Of a stretch of 64,000 nucleotides of DNA, positions 44,708 through 53,735 are shown piece after piece. The DNA lies in assembly GCF_003403035.1 (NCBI RefSeq), contig NZ_QURN01000005.1, positions 248,001 through 312,000 of the forward strand, in the 5' to 3' direction. The notes under the pieces were generated by a model. That model searched no databases, was not told the DNA's origin, and saw only the letters and a program-made list of their open reading frames with translations. Origin of the DNA: Mesorhizobium denitrificans. Lineage in GTDB: Bacteria; Pseudomonadota; Alphaproteobacteria; Rhizobiales; Rhizobiaceae. The position numbers and the translations under genes were made by a program. How positions within the stretch are numbered: position 1 is the first letter of the stretch; the number at the start of each line of letters is the position of its first letter.

Positions 44708-46069
44708 CTATGCTTTTAAAAAGCGGTTGATGCTCTCGGCCGCATCGCGGCCCGCAGCGACGGCGGCAACTGTCAAATCTTCCCGCGCATCGGCAACGCA
44801 ATCACCGCCAGCCCAAACATTTTTCACTGAAGTGCGACCTTCAGAATCGACTTTGATACGACCCTTTTCGAGTGCGATTTTCGGTCGACTGCCGTTAAGC
44901 GCGTTCGCGTCAAATTGCTGGCCAATGGCCTTGAACACCTGATCCGCTGGCAGCACCAGCGTTTCGCCGGTGCCGGTGAGTTTGCCACCCCTCATGACGG
45001 TATATTCAAGCTCGATACCAGACACTTTGCCATTCTCGATGAGCACGCGCTTCGGCTGTATCCAGTGACGGATGACAACTCCGTTGGCCGTCGCAAGATC
45101 CTGCTCAAACTCCGAGGCGTTCATGTCTTCCTGACCGCGCCGGTAGCAGATCGTAACGTCCTGCGCGCCAAGCAACTTGGATTGAACCGCAGCATCGATG
45201 GCCGTCATGCCGCCGCCAATGACAACAATGCGGCGACCGACCGGCAGCCGCGATAGATTGGTCGACTGGCGCAGTTCAGCAATGAAATCAACCGCGTCAG
45301 TGACGCCGAGCGCATCCTCACCTTCCGCGCGCAACGCGTTAACGCCCGCTAGCCCCATACCGAGGAACACCGCATCATACTGCTCGGACAATTCGCCCAA
45401 ATGAATGTCACGGCCAAGCGCCTTGCCGTGCTCGATTTCTATGCCGCCAATCGCGGTTACATAATCGACTTCAGCCTGCGCGAAATCATGTGTGCTCTTG
45501 TAGGCGGCAATACCATATTCGTTCAGGCCGCCACTTTTCGGCTTGGCCTCGAAAATGGTTACGTCATGGCCATAACTCGTCAGCCTGTGCGCCGCCGCCA
45601 GCCCTGCCGGACCAGCACCAACGATCGCGACCTTGCGCCCGGATTTCTCAGCGCGGGTATAGAACTGCTTGCCCTGCTCCATCGCTTCGTCGGTGGCATA
45701 GCGTTGCAGGCGACCGATCTGTACCGGCTTGCCCTCAGCCTTTTCGCGCACACAGGCTTCTTCGCAGAGCGTTTCAGTGGGGCATACACGCGCGCACATG
45801 CCGCCGAGGATGTTCTGATCGAAAATGGTCTTGGCTGAACCGAGCGGATTGCCGGTTGCTATCTGCCGAATGAACATCGGAATGTCGATTGATGTCGGAC
45901 ACGCCTGCATGCATGGCGCGTCATAACAGAAGTAGCAGCGATCGGCCTCAACCAGCGCTTCGTGCTTGTCGAGCGGTGGATGCAGATCGGAAAAATTATC
46001 GGCATATTCAGCGGGCGCAAGACGCCCCGGCTCGATGCCATCCTTGAACAGACCTATGGCCATGCTCAC
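44708..46069 (-). CDS. preT: NAD-dependent dihydropyrimidine dehydrogenase, subunit PreT
   Basis: PreT is the FAD/NAD(P)H subunit that passes electrons to PreA. The 453-residue protein has the N-terminal Fe-S domain shared with glutamate synthase small subunits (CYFCYDAPCMQACPTSIDIP, then CARVCPTETLCEEACV), an FAD site VAIVGAGPAGLAAAHRL and an NAD site IVVIGGGMTAIDAAVQ, ending in VWAGGDCVADAREDLTVAA. It leads a preT-preA operon. A RutR-like box is 50 bases upstream of its ATG. Confidence 0.95.
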   Translation of the reverse strand: MSMAIGLFKDGIEPGRLAPAEYADNFSDLHPPLDKHEALVEADRCYFCYDAPCMQACPTSIDIPMFIRQIATGNPLGSAKTIFDQNILGGMCARVCPTETLCEEACVREKAEGKPVQIGRLQRYATDEAMEQGKQFYTRAEKSGRKVAIVGAGPAGLAAAHRLTSYGHDVTIFEAKPKSGGLNEYGIAAYKSTHDFAQAEVDYVTAIGGIEIEHGKALGRDIHLGELSEQYDAVFLGMGLAGVNALRAEGEDALGVTDAVDFIAELRQSTNLSRLPVGRRIVVIGGGMTAIDAAVQSKLLGAQDVTICYRRGQEDMNASEFEQDLATANGVVIRHWIQPKRVLIENGKVSGIELEYTVMRGGKLTGTGETLVLPADQVFKAIGQQFDANALNGSRPKIALEKGRIKVDSEGRTSVKNVWAGGDCVADAREDLTVAAVAAGRDAAESINRFLKA

Positions 46070-46118
46070 TCCCGTCTATTTTTATGTTCCCGCTGTCGAA
46101 CGGTACCACAGTCTGGAA

Positions 46119-46136
46119 TTTTATCAATCGGTCAAA
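46119..46136. promoter_or_regulatory. RutR-type operator upstream of preT
   Basis: On the minus strand this reads TTTGACCGATTGATAAAA, identical in its first twelve bases to the box at 42575. It lies 50 bases upstream of the preT ATG in the gap shared with the lipoprotein transglycosylase gene. The right half is degenerate. Confidence 0.6.
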
Positions 46137-46285
46137 AATTTTCATAAGTATCTGATTTGTATAAGAAAAAATATGATAATTTTAGTCAAGAAAAGTCCGT
46201 GGGCGCGGCCGAAAGGCAGCGGGCGCATCATGGTTAATGGAGCGCATAAGATTCTATTCAGGATCCAGCGCTATACGCGCATGAC

Positions 46286-46870
46286 ATGAGTATTTCGCAT
46301 TTGAGTAAAATTGTATGTGTCGGCGCACTGGTCCTTGTCGCCGGATGCGCTAGTCAGCCTACGCGCATCAACGACGTCTGCGCTGTATTTGAGCAGCGCG
46401 AGGGATTTTTCAACAATTGGCGCTCGTCTGCAGAGGAAGCATCAGCGCGGTACGGCGTTCCTGTGCATGTGCTGATGGCAACAGTGCGCAAGGAGTCAGG
46501 TTTCCAGTCAAATGCGCGTCCCCCGCGCAAGACAATGCTCGGCTTTATTCCACTCGGCCGTGAGTCCAGCGCCTATGGGTATTCGCAAGCGCTGGACGGA
46601 ACGTGGGCGACATATAAGGCAGAGACAGGAAATTTCGGCGCACGCCGCTCAAACTTCGACGATGCGGTGGATTTCATTGGTTGGTACCATTCGCGTTCAG
46701 CCGCTGCACTGGGCATAGACCCGGCAGATACATATCGCCTCTACCTCGCCTATTACCTCGGCTGGAGTGGCTACAAACGGGGCAACTGGGAGCCCGGCAT
46801 CGACAAGATTGCTCGCGACACGGAAGCGATGGCACTCTCCTACGCAGGCCAGCTGAACAACTGCCGCTAG
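46286..46870 (+). CDS. Lipoprotein with SLT-like transglycosylase domain
   Basis: The 194-residue protein begins with a lipoprotein signal peptide (lipobox VAGCAS, Cys21) and has a transglycosylase-like fold: the catalytic glutamate in TVRKESGFQSNARPP, then SSAYGYSQALDGTWATYK and, late, YYLGWSGYKRG. It most likely cuts peptidoglycan from the outer membrane side, like a small MltC/EmtA-type enzyme. Its stop shares the CTAG tetramer with the stop of the converging ABC ATPase gene, so the two genes overlap by four bases. Confidence 0.85.
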   Translation: MSISHLSKIVCVGALVLVAGCASQPTRINDVCAVFEQREGFFNNWRSSAEEASARYGVPVHVLMATVRKESGFQSNARPPRKTMLGFIPLGRESSAYGYSQALDGTWATYKAETGNFGARRSNFDDAVDFIGWYHSRSAAALGIDPADTYRLYLAYYLGWSGYKRGNWEPGIDKIARDTEAMALSYAGQLNNCR

Positions 46871-49431
46871 CGCGGGTCTTTGCCGAACACCTTACGATAT
46901 TCAGCGGCCCCGCCCTTTGCGAGTGCCTTAGCCTGCCGTTTCCAGTCCTCGCGCTCAATGCGCCCGCGAAATGCAAGGTGCTCATCCACCCAATCGCGCT
47001 CGGCCTTGGTCCACGCTGCGACTTGCGCAAAGGTATAGATTCCAAGCTGATGAAGCTTTGACTCGATCACCGGCCCGACGCCGGAAATCATCTTGAGATC
47101 ATCAGGCTTTGACGGCTTAGCGATGCGCGCGGGCTTGTTGTCCTTTTTAAGCGGCGCTGCCGCCTTTTTGGCTGTCTTGCGCGGTTCGCTTATCAACGAA
47201 ACAGCAGGGGTAGACCTTGCTCGCTTGGGAGGTGCTGGCGTTGCAACCGCGACGCGCTCGCGCGCTTCCTCCAAGGCAGCAGGCTCGTCGGTTGGCACAA
47301 CATCTTCTGCCGGTGGTTCGGTTGTTCCGCCTTCGAAGCGGATGACCTGCTCCATTGTGGCAAGCGTTGCGTCGTCCAGCCAGCACAGGCTTCTATGACC
47401 ATTGCCAAGATCGCGAAGTGGCGGAAGCTGCGTTTCGCACCTGTTGTCCGGGACGAACTTCTTCCAGCGACAACGCGTCTGGAATGGGCAACCCGGTGGT
47501 GGATTCATTGCTGACGGTATGTCGCCCTCAAGAACAATGTGCTTCTTGACCACGCTGGTATCGGCAATCGGGATCGCCGACAGCAACGCCTCTGTATAAG
47601 GATGGTAGGGCGGCGCAAAGATCTGGTCCGTCGTCCCCTGCTCCACAATGTGACCGAGATACATGACCACCACACGGTCCGCGATGTAGCGCACGACAGA
47701 GAGGTCGTGACTGATGAACAGCATGGTCGTCTTGTTCTTGCGCTGAATGTCCATCAGCAATTCTGTAACTGCCGCCTGAACGGACACGTCCAGCGCCGAC
47801 ACCGGCTCGTCGGCCACCACGACCTTAGCTTGACCGGCGAATGCCCGCGCGACGCCGATGCGCTGCTTCTGGCCCCCCGATAGCTGGCGCGGCATGCGGT
47901 CCGCAAAAGCGCGCGGTAACTTTACGAGGTCGAGCAGTTCAAACATGCGCTTGCGACGATCGTCCGGCGTTTTTCCATAGTTGAACTTTTCGAGCGTACG
48001 GATGATCTGCGAGCCGACCGAATGGCTTGGATTGAGCGTGTCGAACGGATTCTGGAACACCATCTGAATGCCCGAAACGGTCTGCACGTCGCGCACTTCG
48101 ATGGGCTTCGACTCGATATCAATATTGTCGAGTGTGACTGTGCCTGAACTTGCCGTTTCCAGACCAAGCAAGACCTTGGCAAGCGTAGACTTGCCGCAGC
48201 CGGATTCACCTACTATGGCGACCGTTTCGGACTCTCGAGCTTCGAAGCTGATCGCCTCGTTGGCTTTAACAACACGCGCCTCACCGCTTGCACCGAAGAC
48301 CTCGTTGCCGCCGACCTTGTAGTATTTCTTAAGATCATTGATCTTGAGAACTGGCGCGCCCGGCTTGACTGGCTCATGCTTGCGGTCCGCACCAGGCGGA
48401 AGCGCTGCCCAATCGATTTCATTGAAGCGCACACAACGGCTGAAATGGCCGTCATGCCCCTCGACCGGGATCATGGGAATTTCGGCTGCGTTACACAAGC
48501 CATCCACGAAGTGATGGCAGCGCGGCCCGAAGTTACAGCCCTTCGGACGATCCTGCGGCAATGGCAGTTGACCGGGAATCGCAACCAGCGGTCGGGAGTT
48601 CTTGTCGGCGCCAGGCAGCGGGATCGACCGGAAAAGCCCCTGCGTATAGGGATGTCGCATCCGGTCGAAAACGTCTTCGATCTTGCCGGTTTCGACAGCC
48701 TCTCCCGAATACATGACCGTAATGCGGTCGCAGGTTTCAAGGATAAGGCCGAGATTGTGCGACACGAAAATCATAGACGTGCCGAACTTCTCGCCAAGCC
48801 CTTTTACCAAGTCGACAATGCCCGCCTCAACGGTAACATCGAGCGCGGTGGTCGGTTCATCAAGCAGCAACAGGGCGGGCTTTGAGAGCAGCGCCATTGC
48901 AATGACGATGCGCTGTTGTTGGCCGCCTGAAAGCTGGTGCGGATACGAGCGCATCATACGCTCGGGATCTGGCAACTTCACTGCACGCACCATTTCCAGC
49001 GCGCGATTATATGCCTCGTCCTTTGACACCTTGTCGTGGATCAGCGGGACTTCCATGAGCTGCTGGCCGATCTTCATTGCCGGGTTCAGGCTCGCCATCG
49101 GCTCCTGATAGATCATGGCGATCTTGTTGCCACGAATTGAGCGAAGTTCTTCATCGCTCATTTCGCCCATATCTTTGCCCTGAAAGATTATGCGGCCGTC
49201 GACGATTTTTCCCACATTTGACAGGTCGCGCATGATGCCGAGCGAAACAGTCGACTTTCCGCAGCCCGATTCACCGACGATGCCCATCGCCTCGCCCGGC
49301 ATGACGGTGCAGGAAAAATCCATAACCGCAGGGATTTCACCGCGCTTCGTAAAAAACGAAATCGAAAGGTTCTCGATTTCGAGTATCGGTCTTGCGGATT
49401 TGACGGACGTGGCTTTTATCGCTTCGTTCAT
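46867..49431 (-). CDS. Dipeptide/oligopeptide ABC ATPase, DppD-DppF fusion with C-terminal helix-hairpin-helix tail
   Basis: The 854-residue protein carries two complete oligopeptide-type ATPase modules. The first has GESGCGKST, LSGGQQQRIVIA and LLLDEPTTALDV and ends with the oligo_HPY cysteine region (NFGPRCHHF); the second has GESGCGKST, LSGGQKQRIGVA and VADEPVSALDV and ends with CRWKKFVPDNRC. Then comes a Pro/Ala/Lys-rich linker (about 700-775) and a tail with DDLKMISGVGPVIESKLHQL and IYTFAQVAAWT. That tail is a helix-hairpin-helix fold like the one at the C-terminus of some alphaproteobacterial NADH dehydrogenase subunits. It powers the importer encoded upstream. Confidence 0.9.
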   Translation of the reverse strand: MNEAIKATSVKSARPILEIENLSISFFTKRGEIPAVMDFSCTVMPGEAMGIVGESGCGKSTVSLGIMRDLSNVGKIVDGRIIFQGKDMGEMSDEELRSIRGNKIAMIYQEPMASLNPAMKIGQQLMEVPLIHDKVSKDEAYNRALEMVRAVKLPDPERMMRSYPHQLSGGQQQRIVIAMALLSKPALLLLDEPTTALDVTVEAGIVDLVKGLGEKFGTSMIFVSHNLGLILETCDRITVMYSGEAVETGKIEDVFDRMRHPYTQGLFRSIPLPGADKNSRPLVAIPGQLPLPQDRPKGCNFGPRCHHFVDGLCNAAEIPMIPVEGHDGHFSRCVRFNEIDWAALPPGADRKHEPVKPGAPVLKINDLKKYYKVGGNEVFGASGEARVVKANEAISFEARESETVAIVGESGCGKSTLAKVLLGLETASSGTVTLDNIDIESKPIEVRDVQTVSGIQMVFQNPFDTLNPSHSVGSQIIRTLEKFNYGKTPDDRRKRMFELLDLVKLPRAFADRMPRQLSGGQKQRIGVARAFAGQAKVVVADEPVSALDVSVQAAVTELLMDIQRKNKTTMLFISHDLSVVRYIADRVVVMYLGHIVEQGTTDQIFAPPYHPYTEALLSAIPIADTSVVKKHIVLEGDIPSAMNPPPGCPFQTRCRWKKFVPDNRCETQLPPLRDLGNGHRSLCWLDDATLATMEQVIRFEGGTTEPPAEDVVPTDEPAALEEARERVAVATPAPPKRARSTPAVSLISEPRKTAKKAAAPLKKDNKPARIAKPSKPDDLKMISGVGPVIESKLHQLGIYTFAQVAAWTKAERDWVDEHLAFRGRIEREDWKRQAKALAKGGAAEYRKVFGKDPR

Positions 49432-49441
49432 CGTTCTTTCC

Positions 49442-50605
49442 TCAATCCTTCAGCGATTGCTCGCGCAACGCGTCGGCCAGAAGATTCAACCCCAGCACGA
49501 AGCTCATTAGAGCAATGGTGGGGGGCAGCGCCGGATGGATGGTAGTACGCAGCAGTCGGCTGGCGTCCTTGATCGCAGTACCCCAATCGGGGCTCTCAGG
49601 CGCAAGACCTAGACCGAAATAGCCGAGCGTGCCGAGCAGGATCGTCGTGTAGCCAATACGAAGGCATGTATCGACGATCAGTGGGCCGCGCGCATTGGGC
49701 AGGATTTCCCAAAGCATGATGTACCAAGGTGATTCACCACGGGTTTGAGCCGCAGCAATATAGTCACGCGTTTTGATATCCATCACAAGACCGCGCACGA
49801 TACGGAATACGCCGGGACTAGACGCGAACACGACCGCGATGAAGATGTTCAACTGGTTCGGGTCAATTGCGACAATGCCAAGCGGGTCAGCATTGAACAC
49901 CAATCCCAGATAAACCCAGCCGCCGATCAGGATCGTGAGACCCAGCAGAATGTAAAGCCTGTCCGGACGCCTCTTGAACCGCGTGTAAAACAGCATGCAG
50001 AAAAAGATGATAGGAAACAGGAAGAATATGCCGGCCATCACATATGGGATCGGCGTTTCCATGATGCCCGGCGTCACCAACAGGTAGAACAGCAAGATCA
50101 CAGGGAAAGCCAGAACAAGGTTCGCCAAGAACGACAAGAAAGTGTCGATCTTTCCGCCGTAATATCCGGCAGGCAGCCCGAGCGTCGCGCCGACCATAAG
50201 CGCGAACATCGTAGCAGCTGGCGCGATGATGAGAACGATTTGACTGCCGAAGACCATGCGCGAGAAGACATCGCGCGAGAGCTTATCACCCCCAAACAGA
50301 TAGACTCCGTGACCCGAGCCTTCCGGCACGACCGCCCCCGGCAGCGCATCCTTCATCACAGCGATCTGCGCGATTGGATCGAAATTCGCGATAACGGATG
50401 CGAATATCGCTGTAAACAGCCAGAAGAAGCAGACCGCGAGACCGATAACGCCGACGCCGGTTCCGTAAAGTTGACCGTAAAGGCCGAGCTTCTTGCGATA
50501 GAAATAGCTCGCGCCCATCACGATAGCCATGCAAATCCAGACTGGCCAAAAGCGCGCTATCACGCTGATGAGGATTTGAAATGCGCCGATATGCTCAAGA
50601 TTCAT
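49442..50605 (-). CDS. Dipeptide/oligopeptide ABC permease, DppC type
   Basis: A 387-residue inner membrane permease, longer than standard DppC (about 300), with several extra hydrophobic segments near 200-260 that split the permease domain. The core has LSRDVFSRMVFGSQIVL near the start and the coupling motif AAQTRGESPWYIMLWEILPN later. It forms the channel with the DppB-type partner. It follows dppB by 12 bases and precedes the fused ATPase by 10 bases. Confidence 0.88.
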   Translation of the reverse strand: MNLEHIGAFQILISVIARFWPVWICMAIVMGASYFYRKKLGLYGQLYGTGVGVIGLAVCFFWLFTAIFASVIANFDPIAQIAVMKDALPGAVVPEGSGHGVYLFGGDKLSRDVFSRMVFGSQIVLIIAPAATMFALMVGATLGLPAGYYGGKIDTFLSFLANLVLAFPVILLFYLLVTPGIMETPIPYVMAGIFFLFPIIFFCMLFYTRFKRRPDRLYILLGLTILIGGWVYLGLVFNADPLGIVAIDPNQLNIFIAVVFASSPGVFRIVRGLVMDIKTRDYIAAAQTRGESPWYIMLWEILPNARGPLIVDTCLRIGYTTILLGTLGYFGLGLAPESPDWGTAIKDASRLLRTTIHPALPPTIALMSFVLGLNLLADALREQSLKD

Positions 50606-50617
50606 GGCTTCGGCTCC

Positions 50618-51655
50618 TCACTGCACACGGATGCGTGGATTGAGATAGGCGTAGCCGATATCCGACAGGAGCTGCGTGAACAGCACGACGAACACCGACA
50701 CGAGCGAACAACCGAGCAGCAGGTCGATGTCGTTGTTGCTCGCCGCCTCAACCAGCGTGTAGCCGAAGCCCTGGTAGCGGAACATCGTCTCCACGATCAC
50801 GACGCCGGTAAGCAGCCACGGGAATTGCAGCATAATGACCGTGAACGGCGCAATCAGCGCGTTGCGCAACGCGTGCTTGATGACCACGGCGCTAAAGGAC
50901 AATCCTTTCAGGCGCGCGGTGCGGATATATTGCTGCGTCATGACCTCGACCATCGAGGCGCGTGTCATGCGCGCGATATAGCCGATGCCGTATACCGCCA
51001 TCGTCATGACCGGCAGCGTGAAATTATAGAATGTAATCCCCTGCGCGGTGGCGCTGGCAGCGGAGCCGTTCAGCCAACCCAGCCACGAGGCAAACACCAC
51101 AGAGAAGATAACGCCCGACACATATTCAGGCGTGGCCGTGGTCATAATGGAAGCCGCGGACAAAACGCGGTCGGTGCGCGAGCCTTCTCGCATTCCCGCC
51201 AAGACACCGATCAACAGGGAGACGGGCACCATCGTCACCATGACCCAGAACATGAGCAGGCCGGTGGCTCCAAGTGCCGGAAACAGCTTTGCAGCTACGG
51301 GCACGCGAAACTTGGTCGAGCACCCGAAGTCGCCTTGAAGAATGCCTGAATAAGTAGGCACGTCGGCTTCATCGCAAAATACGAAGCGTGGTGTTGCCTT
51401 GCCGGTGGAAGCATCAATGTTCGGCTGTTTCTTCACCACCCCCAGCCACTGGCCATAGCGCACGAAGAAATTTTGCCGATAGCCATTGCGCAGCAGCCAG
51501 CTTTCAAGCTGCTCCTGCGTAGCGCGCGATTCAGTTTGGCTGATTGCAAGCTTTTTCAGGTTCGGCTCAAGACTGATTAGGAAAAAGACAACAACCGTCA
51601 AGCACAGCATGGTCAACGCCATGATGCCTAGCCGTCGCAGAATAAATTGAAGCAT
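50618..51655 (-). CDS. Dipeptide/oligopeptide ABC permease, DppB type
   Basis: A 345-residue permease with an N-terminal membrane span, a large periplasmic loop (about 30-110, with QNFFVRYGQWLG) and the BPD_transp_1 core. The coupling motif is YIRTARLKGLSFSAVVIKHALRNAL. The C-terminal LLSDIGYAYLNPRIRVQ is typical of DppB/OppB. It lies 113 bases after dppA, with a strong stem-loop in the gap, so less permease than binding protein is expected. Confidence 0.92.
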   Translation of the reverse strand: MLQFILRRLGIMALTMLCLTVVVFFLISLEPNLKKLAISQTESRATQEQLESWLLRNGYRQNFFVRYGQWLGVVKKQPNIDASTGKATPRFVFCDEADVPTYSGILQGDFGCSTKFRVPVAAKLFPALGATGLLMFWVMVTMVPVSLLIGVLAGMREGSRTDRVLSAASIMTTATPEYVSGVIFSVVFASWLGWLNGSAASATAQGITFYNFTLPVMTMAVYGIGYIARMTRASMVEVMTQQYIRTARLKGLSFSAVVIKHALRNALIAPFTVIMLQFPWLLTGVVIVETMFRYQGFGYTLVEAASNNDIDLLLGCSLVSVFVVLFTQLLSDIGYAYLNPRIRVQ

Positions 51656-51731
51656 TGCGTCCCCTGCCGTCCAATCAGGTTGGGTGACGCGGCGGCAATG
51701 ACCCCTCGGCTACATTCCCGCCACGAACGAT

Positions 51732-51757
51732 GAGCGAAGGGCGTCTGCCCTTCGCTC
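51732..51757 (-). terminator. Intercistronic stem-loop between dppA and dppB
   Basis: GAGCGAAGGGC (51732-51742) pairs perfectly with GCCCTTCGCTC (51747-51757), an 11-bp stem with a 4-base loop just after the dppA stop. No T-run follows on the minus strand, so it is better seen as a 3' stabiliser or partial attenuator that raises the binding protein over the permeases. Confidence 0.65.
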
Positions 51758-51768
51758 CTGTCGTAATC

Positions 51769-53421
51769 TTAGCTCTCGGAGATCCAGATCTTGCCGAGAT
51801 TGAGTTGCTGCATCGGGTGCTGGACATAACCCTGCACCTTTGCAGCATGGTGATTATACACCTTGCGCCAAAAAGGCTGAATGATAATGCCCGAGCTCTG
51901 CAAAAGCTCCTCGCAGGTCTTCATCGGCACTTTGCGCTTTTCCGGATCGACGATGGAGAGCGCTTCTGCGAGCGCCTTATCAAAGTCGGGGTTCGACCAG
52001 CCGGTCTCGTTCCATGCTTCGCCGGTGCGATAAGCCAGCGCCAACACCTGCACGCCAAGCGGACGCATGGTCCAGTTGGTGAGCGAGTACGGATACTTCG
52101 TCCAGTCGTTCCAGAAGGTGGAGCCCGGCAGAACCGTGCGCTTCACCTTGATGCCGGCGTCGCGCAACTGGGCGGCAATAGCGTCGCCCGTATTCTTGTG
52201 CCAATCTTCATCCGACGAGATCAGCTCGTGCTCAAAATCGATCTGACCAGCTTCGGTAAGAAGTGCCTTTGCCTTCTCCGTATCGCGCGCGATCTTCGGC
52301 AATTCGACATATTCCGGATGGATCGGCGCGACATGGTGGTTTTCAGCCGGAATACCTGCGCCGTTCTGGCCAAGCTGCAGCACGACTGCATTGTCCACCG
52401 CCAACTGGAGCGCATTGCGAACTTTCTGATCGTCATAAGGCTTGTTGTTGACGTTGGTGCGCGCAACGATGGTGATCGAGGTAACGGCTTCCGATTTCTT
52501 CAGCCCTAGATCATCGAGCGCCTGCAGATAATCCGGGGTGGTTTCGTAGTTGGCATCCACCTCGCCGGATTCAAACGCGCTGACGGCGGCATTTGGGTCG
52601 GTACCGTAATCGATGAATTCAACGCCATCGAGCATGACCTCACCGCCCCACCATTTGCCGTCTTCACGGCGCTTGTAGACGATGCGCTGGCCAACGTCGA
52701 AGGAGACAAGCTGGAACGGGCCGGTGCCAATGGGGTTCTTCACGAAATCCGCGCCGGATTCATAGAAGGTCTTGTGAACGACCAAGGCCGGATAATCGGC
52801 AAGGTTCGGAATGAACGAGATGTCCGGCTCAGTGAGAACCACCTTGACCGTGTGGTCATCGACCTTGGTCGCGCCGCCTTCACGGATCTTCTTGGTGTTC
52901 TTGTCAGCGAGCGTACCCATGCGCGCAACCATCGAATTGCCTTCGACCGTTGCGTCCGACCACGCGTTGAGGTTGTAGATCAAATCGTCTGCTACAAACG
53001 GATCTCCATTAGACCACGTTACGTTCTTGCGCAGCTTCATGAGGTATTCGGTAGCGTTGTCGTTTACCTCCCAACCCTCGAGCAAATAGGGCTCAAACGT
53101 ATATTCGGGAGTGTAGAGGACGAGCGCTTCGAGCTGCTGGCGCATCGTATTTGCGATCTCGGTCCAGTCCGCGAGACGCGGCTGCTTCGGCGCCTTGATG
53201 AACATTTGCACGCGCAGAACTCCACCCGGCTTGGGTGTCGCATCTTGAGCCTGCGCAGGGGTTGGAAGACCCAGCATTCCATACGCCATTGCTGTCGACG
53301 CGCCGAAAACGGTGGCTAAAGCCAGAAACTCACGGCGGTCTACCTCACCCTTGCGGGCCTTCTCCGCCATCTCATGGATATGATCAGGGACAACGTCCCC
53401 GTTACTCTTGTAGAACGCCAT
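51769..53421 (-). CDS. Dipeptide/oligopeptide ABC transporter substrate-binding protein, Tat-type signal
   Basis: From the ATG at 53421 (GGGAG six bases upstream) the 550-residue SBP_bac_5 protein has a long n-region and a twin-arginine motif [16 protein letters not shown], then a hydrophobic stretch ending PTPAQAQ. The mature part has ILRVQMF-type start, [19 protein letters not shown] and [12 protein letters not shown], as in DppA/OppA. A twin-arginine signal means it is exported folded, unusual for this class but known in rhizobia. A promoter (TTGACA) lies just upstream. Confidence 0.9.
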   Translation of the reverse strand: MAFYKSNGDVVPDHIHEMAEKARKGEVDRREFLALATVFGASTAMAYGMLGLPTPAQAQDATPKPGGVLRVQMFIKAPKQPRLADWTEIANTMRQQLEALVLYTPEYTFEPYLLEGWEVNDNATEYLMKLRKNVTWSNGDPFVADDLIYNLNAWSDATVEGNSMVARMGTLADKNTKKIREGGATKVDDHTVKVVLTEPDISFIPNLADYPALVVHKTFYESGADFVKNPIGTGPFQLVSFDVGQRIVYKRREDGKWWGGEVMLDGVEFIDYGTDPNAAVSAFESGEVDANYETTPDYLQALDDLGLKKSEAVTSITIVARTNVNNKPYDDQKVRNALQLAVDNAVVLQLGQNGAGIPAENHHVAPIHPEYVELPKIARDTEKAKALLTEAGQIDFEHELISSDEDWHKNTGDAIAAQLRDAGIKVKRTVLPGSTFWNDWTKYPYSLTNWTMRPLGVQVLALAYRTGEAWNETGWSNPDFDKALAEALSIVDPEKRKVPMKTCEELLQSSGIIIQPFWRKVYNHHAAKVQGYVQHPMQQLNLGKIWISES

Positions 53422-53456
53422 GACCAACTCCCATTTTTATAGTCTCGTTGAATTTT

Positions 53457-53485
53457 ATCATTTCCTATCTCGTTCGGACTGTCAA
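53457..53485 (-). promoter_or_regulatory. Likely promoter of the dpp operon
   Basis: On the minus strand a perfect TTGACA (53480-53485) is followed 17 bases later by AATGAT (53457-53462), four of six matches to TATAAT. Transcription would begin about 30 bases before the dppA ATG. The rest of the 314-base gap up to 53735 shows nothing else clear. Confidence 0.5.
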
Positions 53486-53735
53486 AGTTCCGCGAGAATG
53501 TTCCCCAGTAGTATCAGTCTGCAACGTTGCCGGCAGGACAGTTGTCTGTAATGCGACACAATTGGCGCAAAATTTCTAGTCGGAACAATTTGCGACAAAC
53601 ACCCCGGCGCAGCGCGCTTTAACGAAAAATCATTCTAGTGCTTTCCGTTCTGCACCAAAGGCGCCACAATCAATCATCCAGAATGCCGTTGCAGCGACAA
53701 TGCGGTTGTCGCGCGCACGTTTGGAGGGGGACTTC

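Noticed and set aside
49745-51349. 534-codon open frame on the plus strand opposite dppC and dppB
   Set aside because: It is antisense to two clear permease genes, has a highly charged His/Asp/Arg-rich composition with no recognisable domain, and is a typical high-GC shadow frame.
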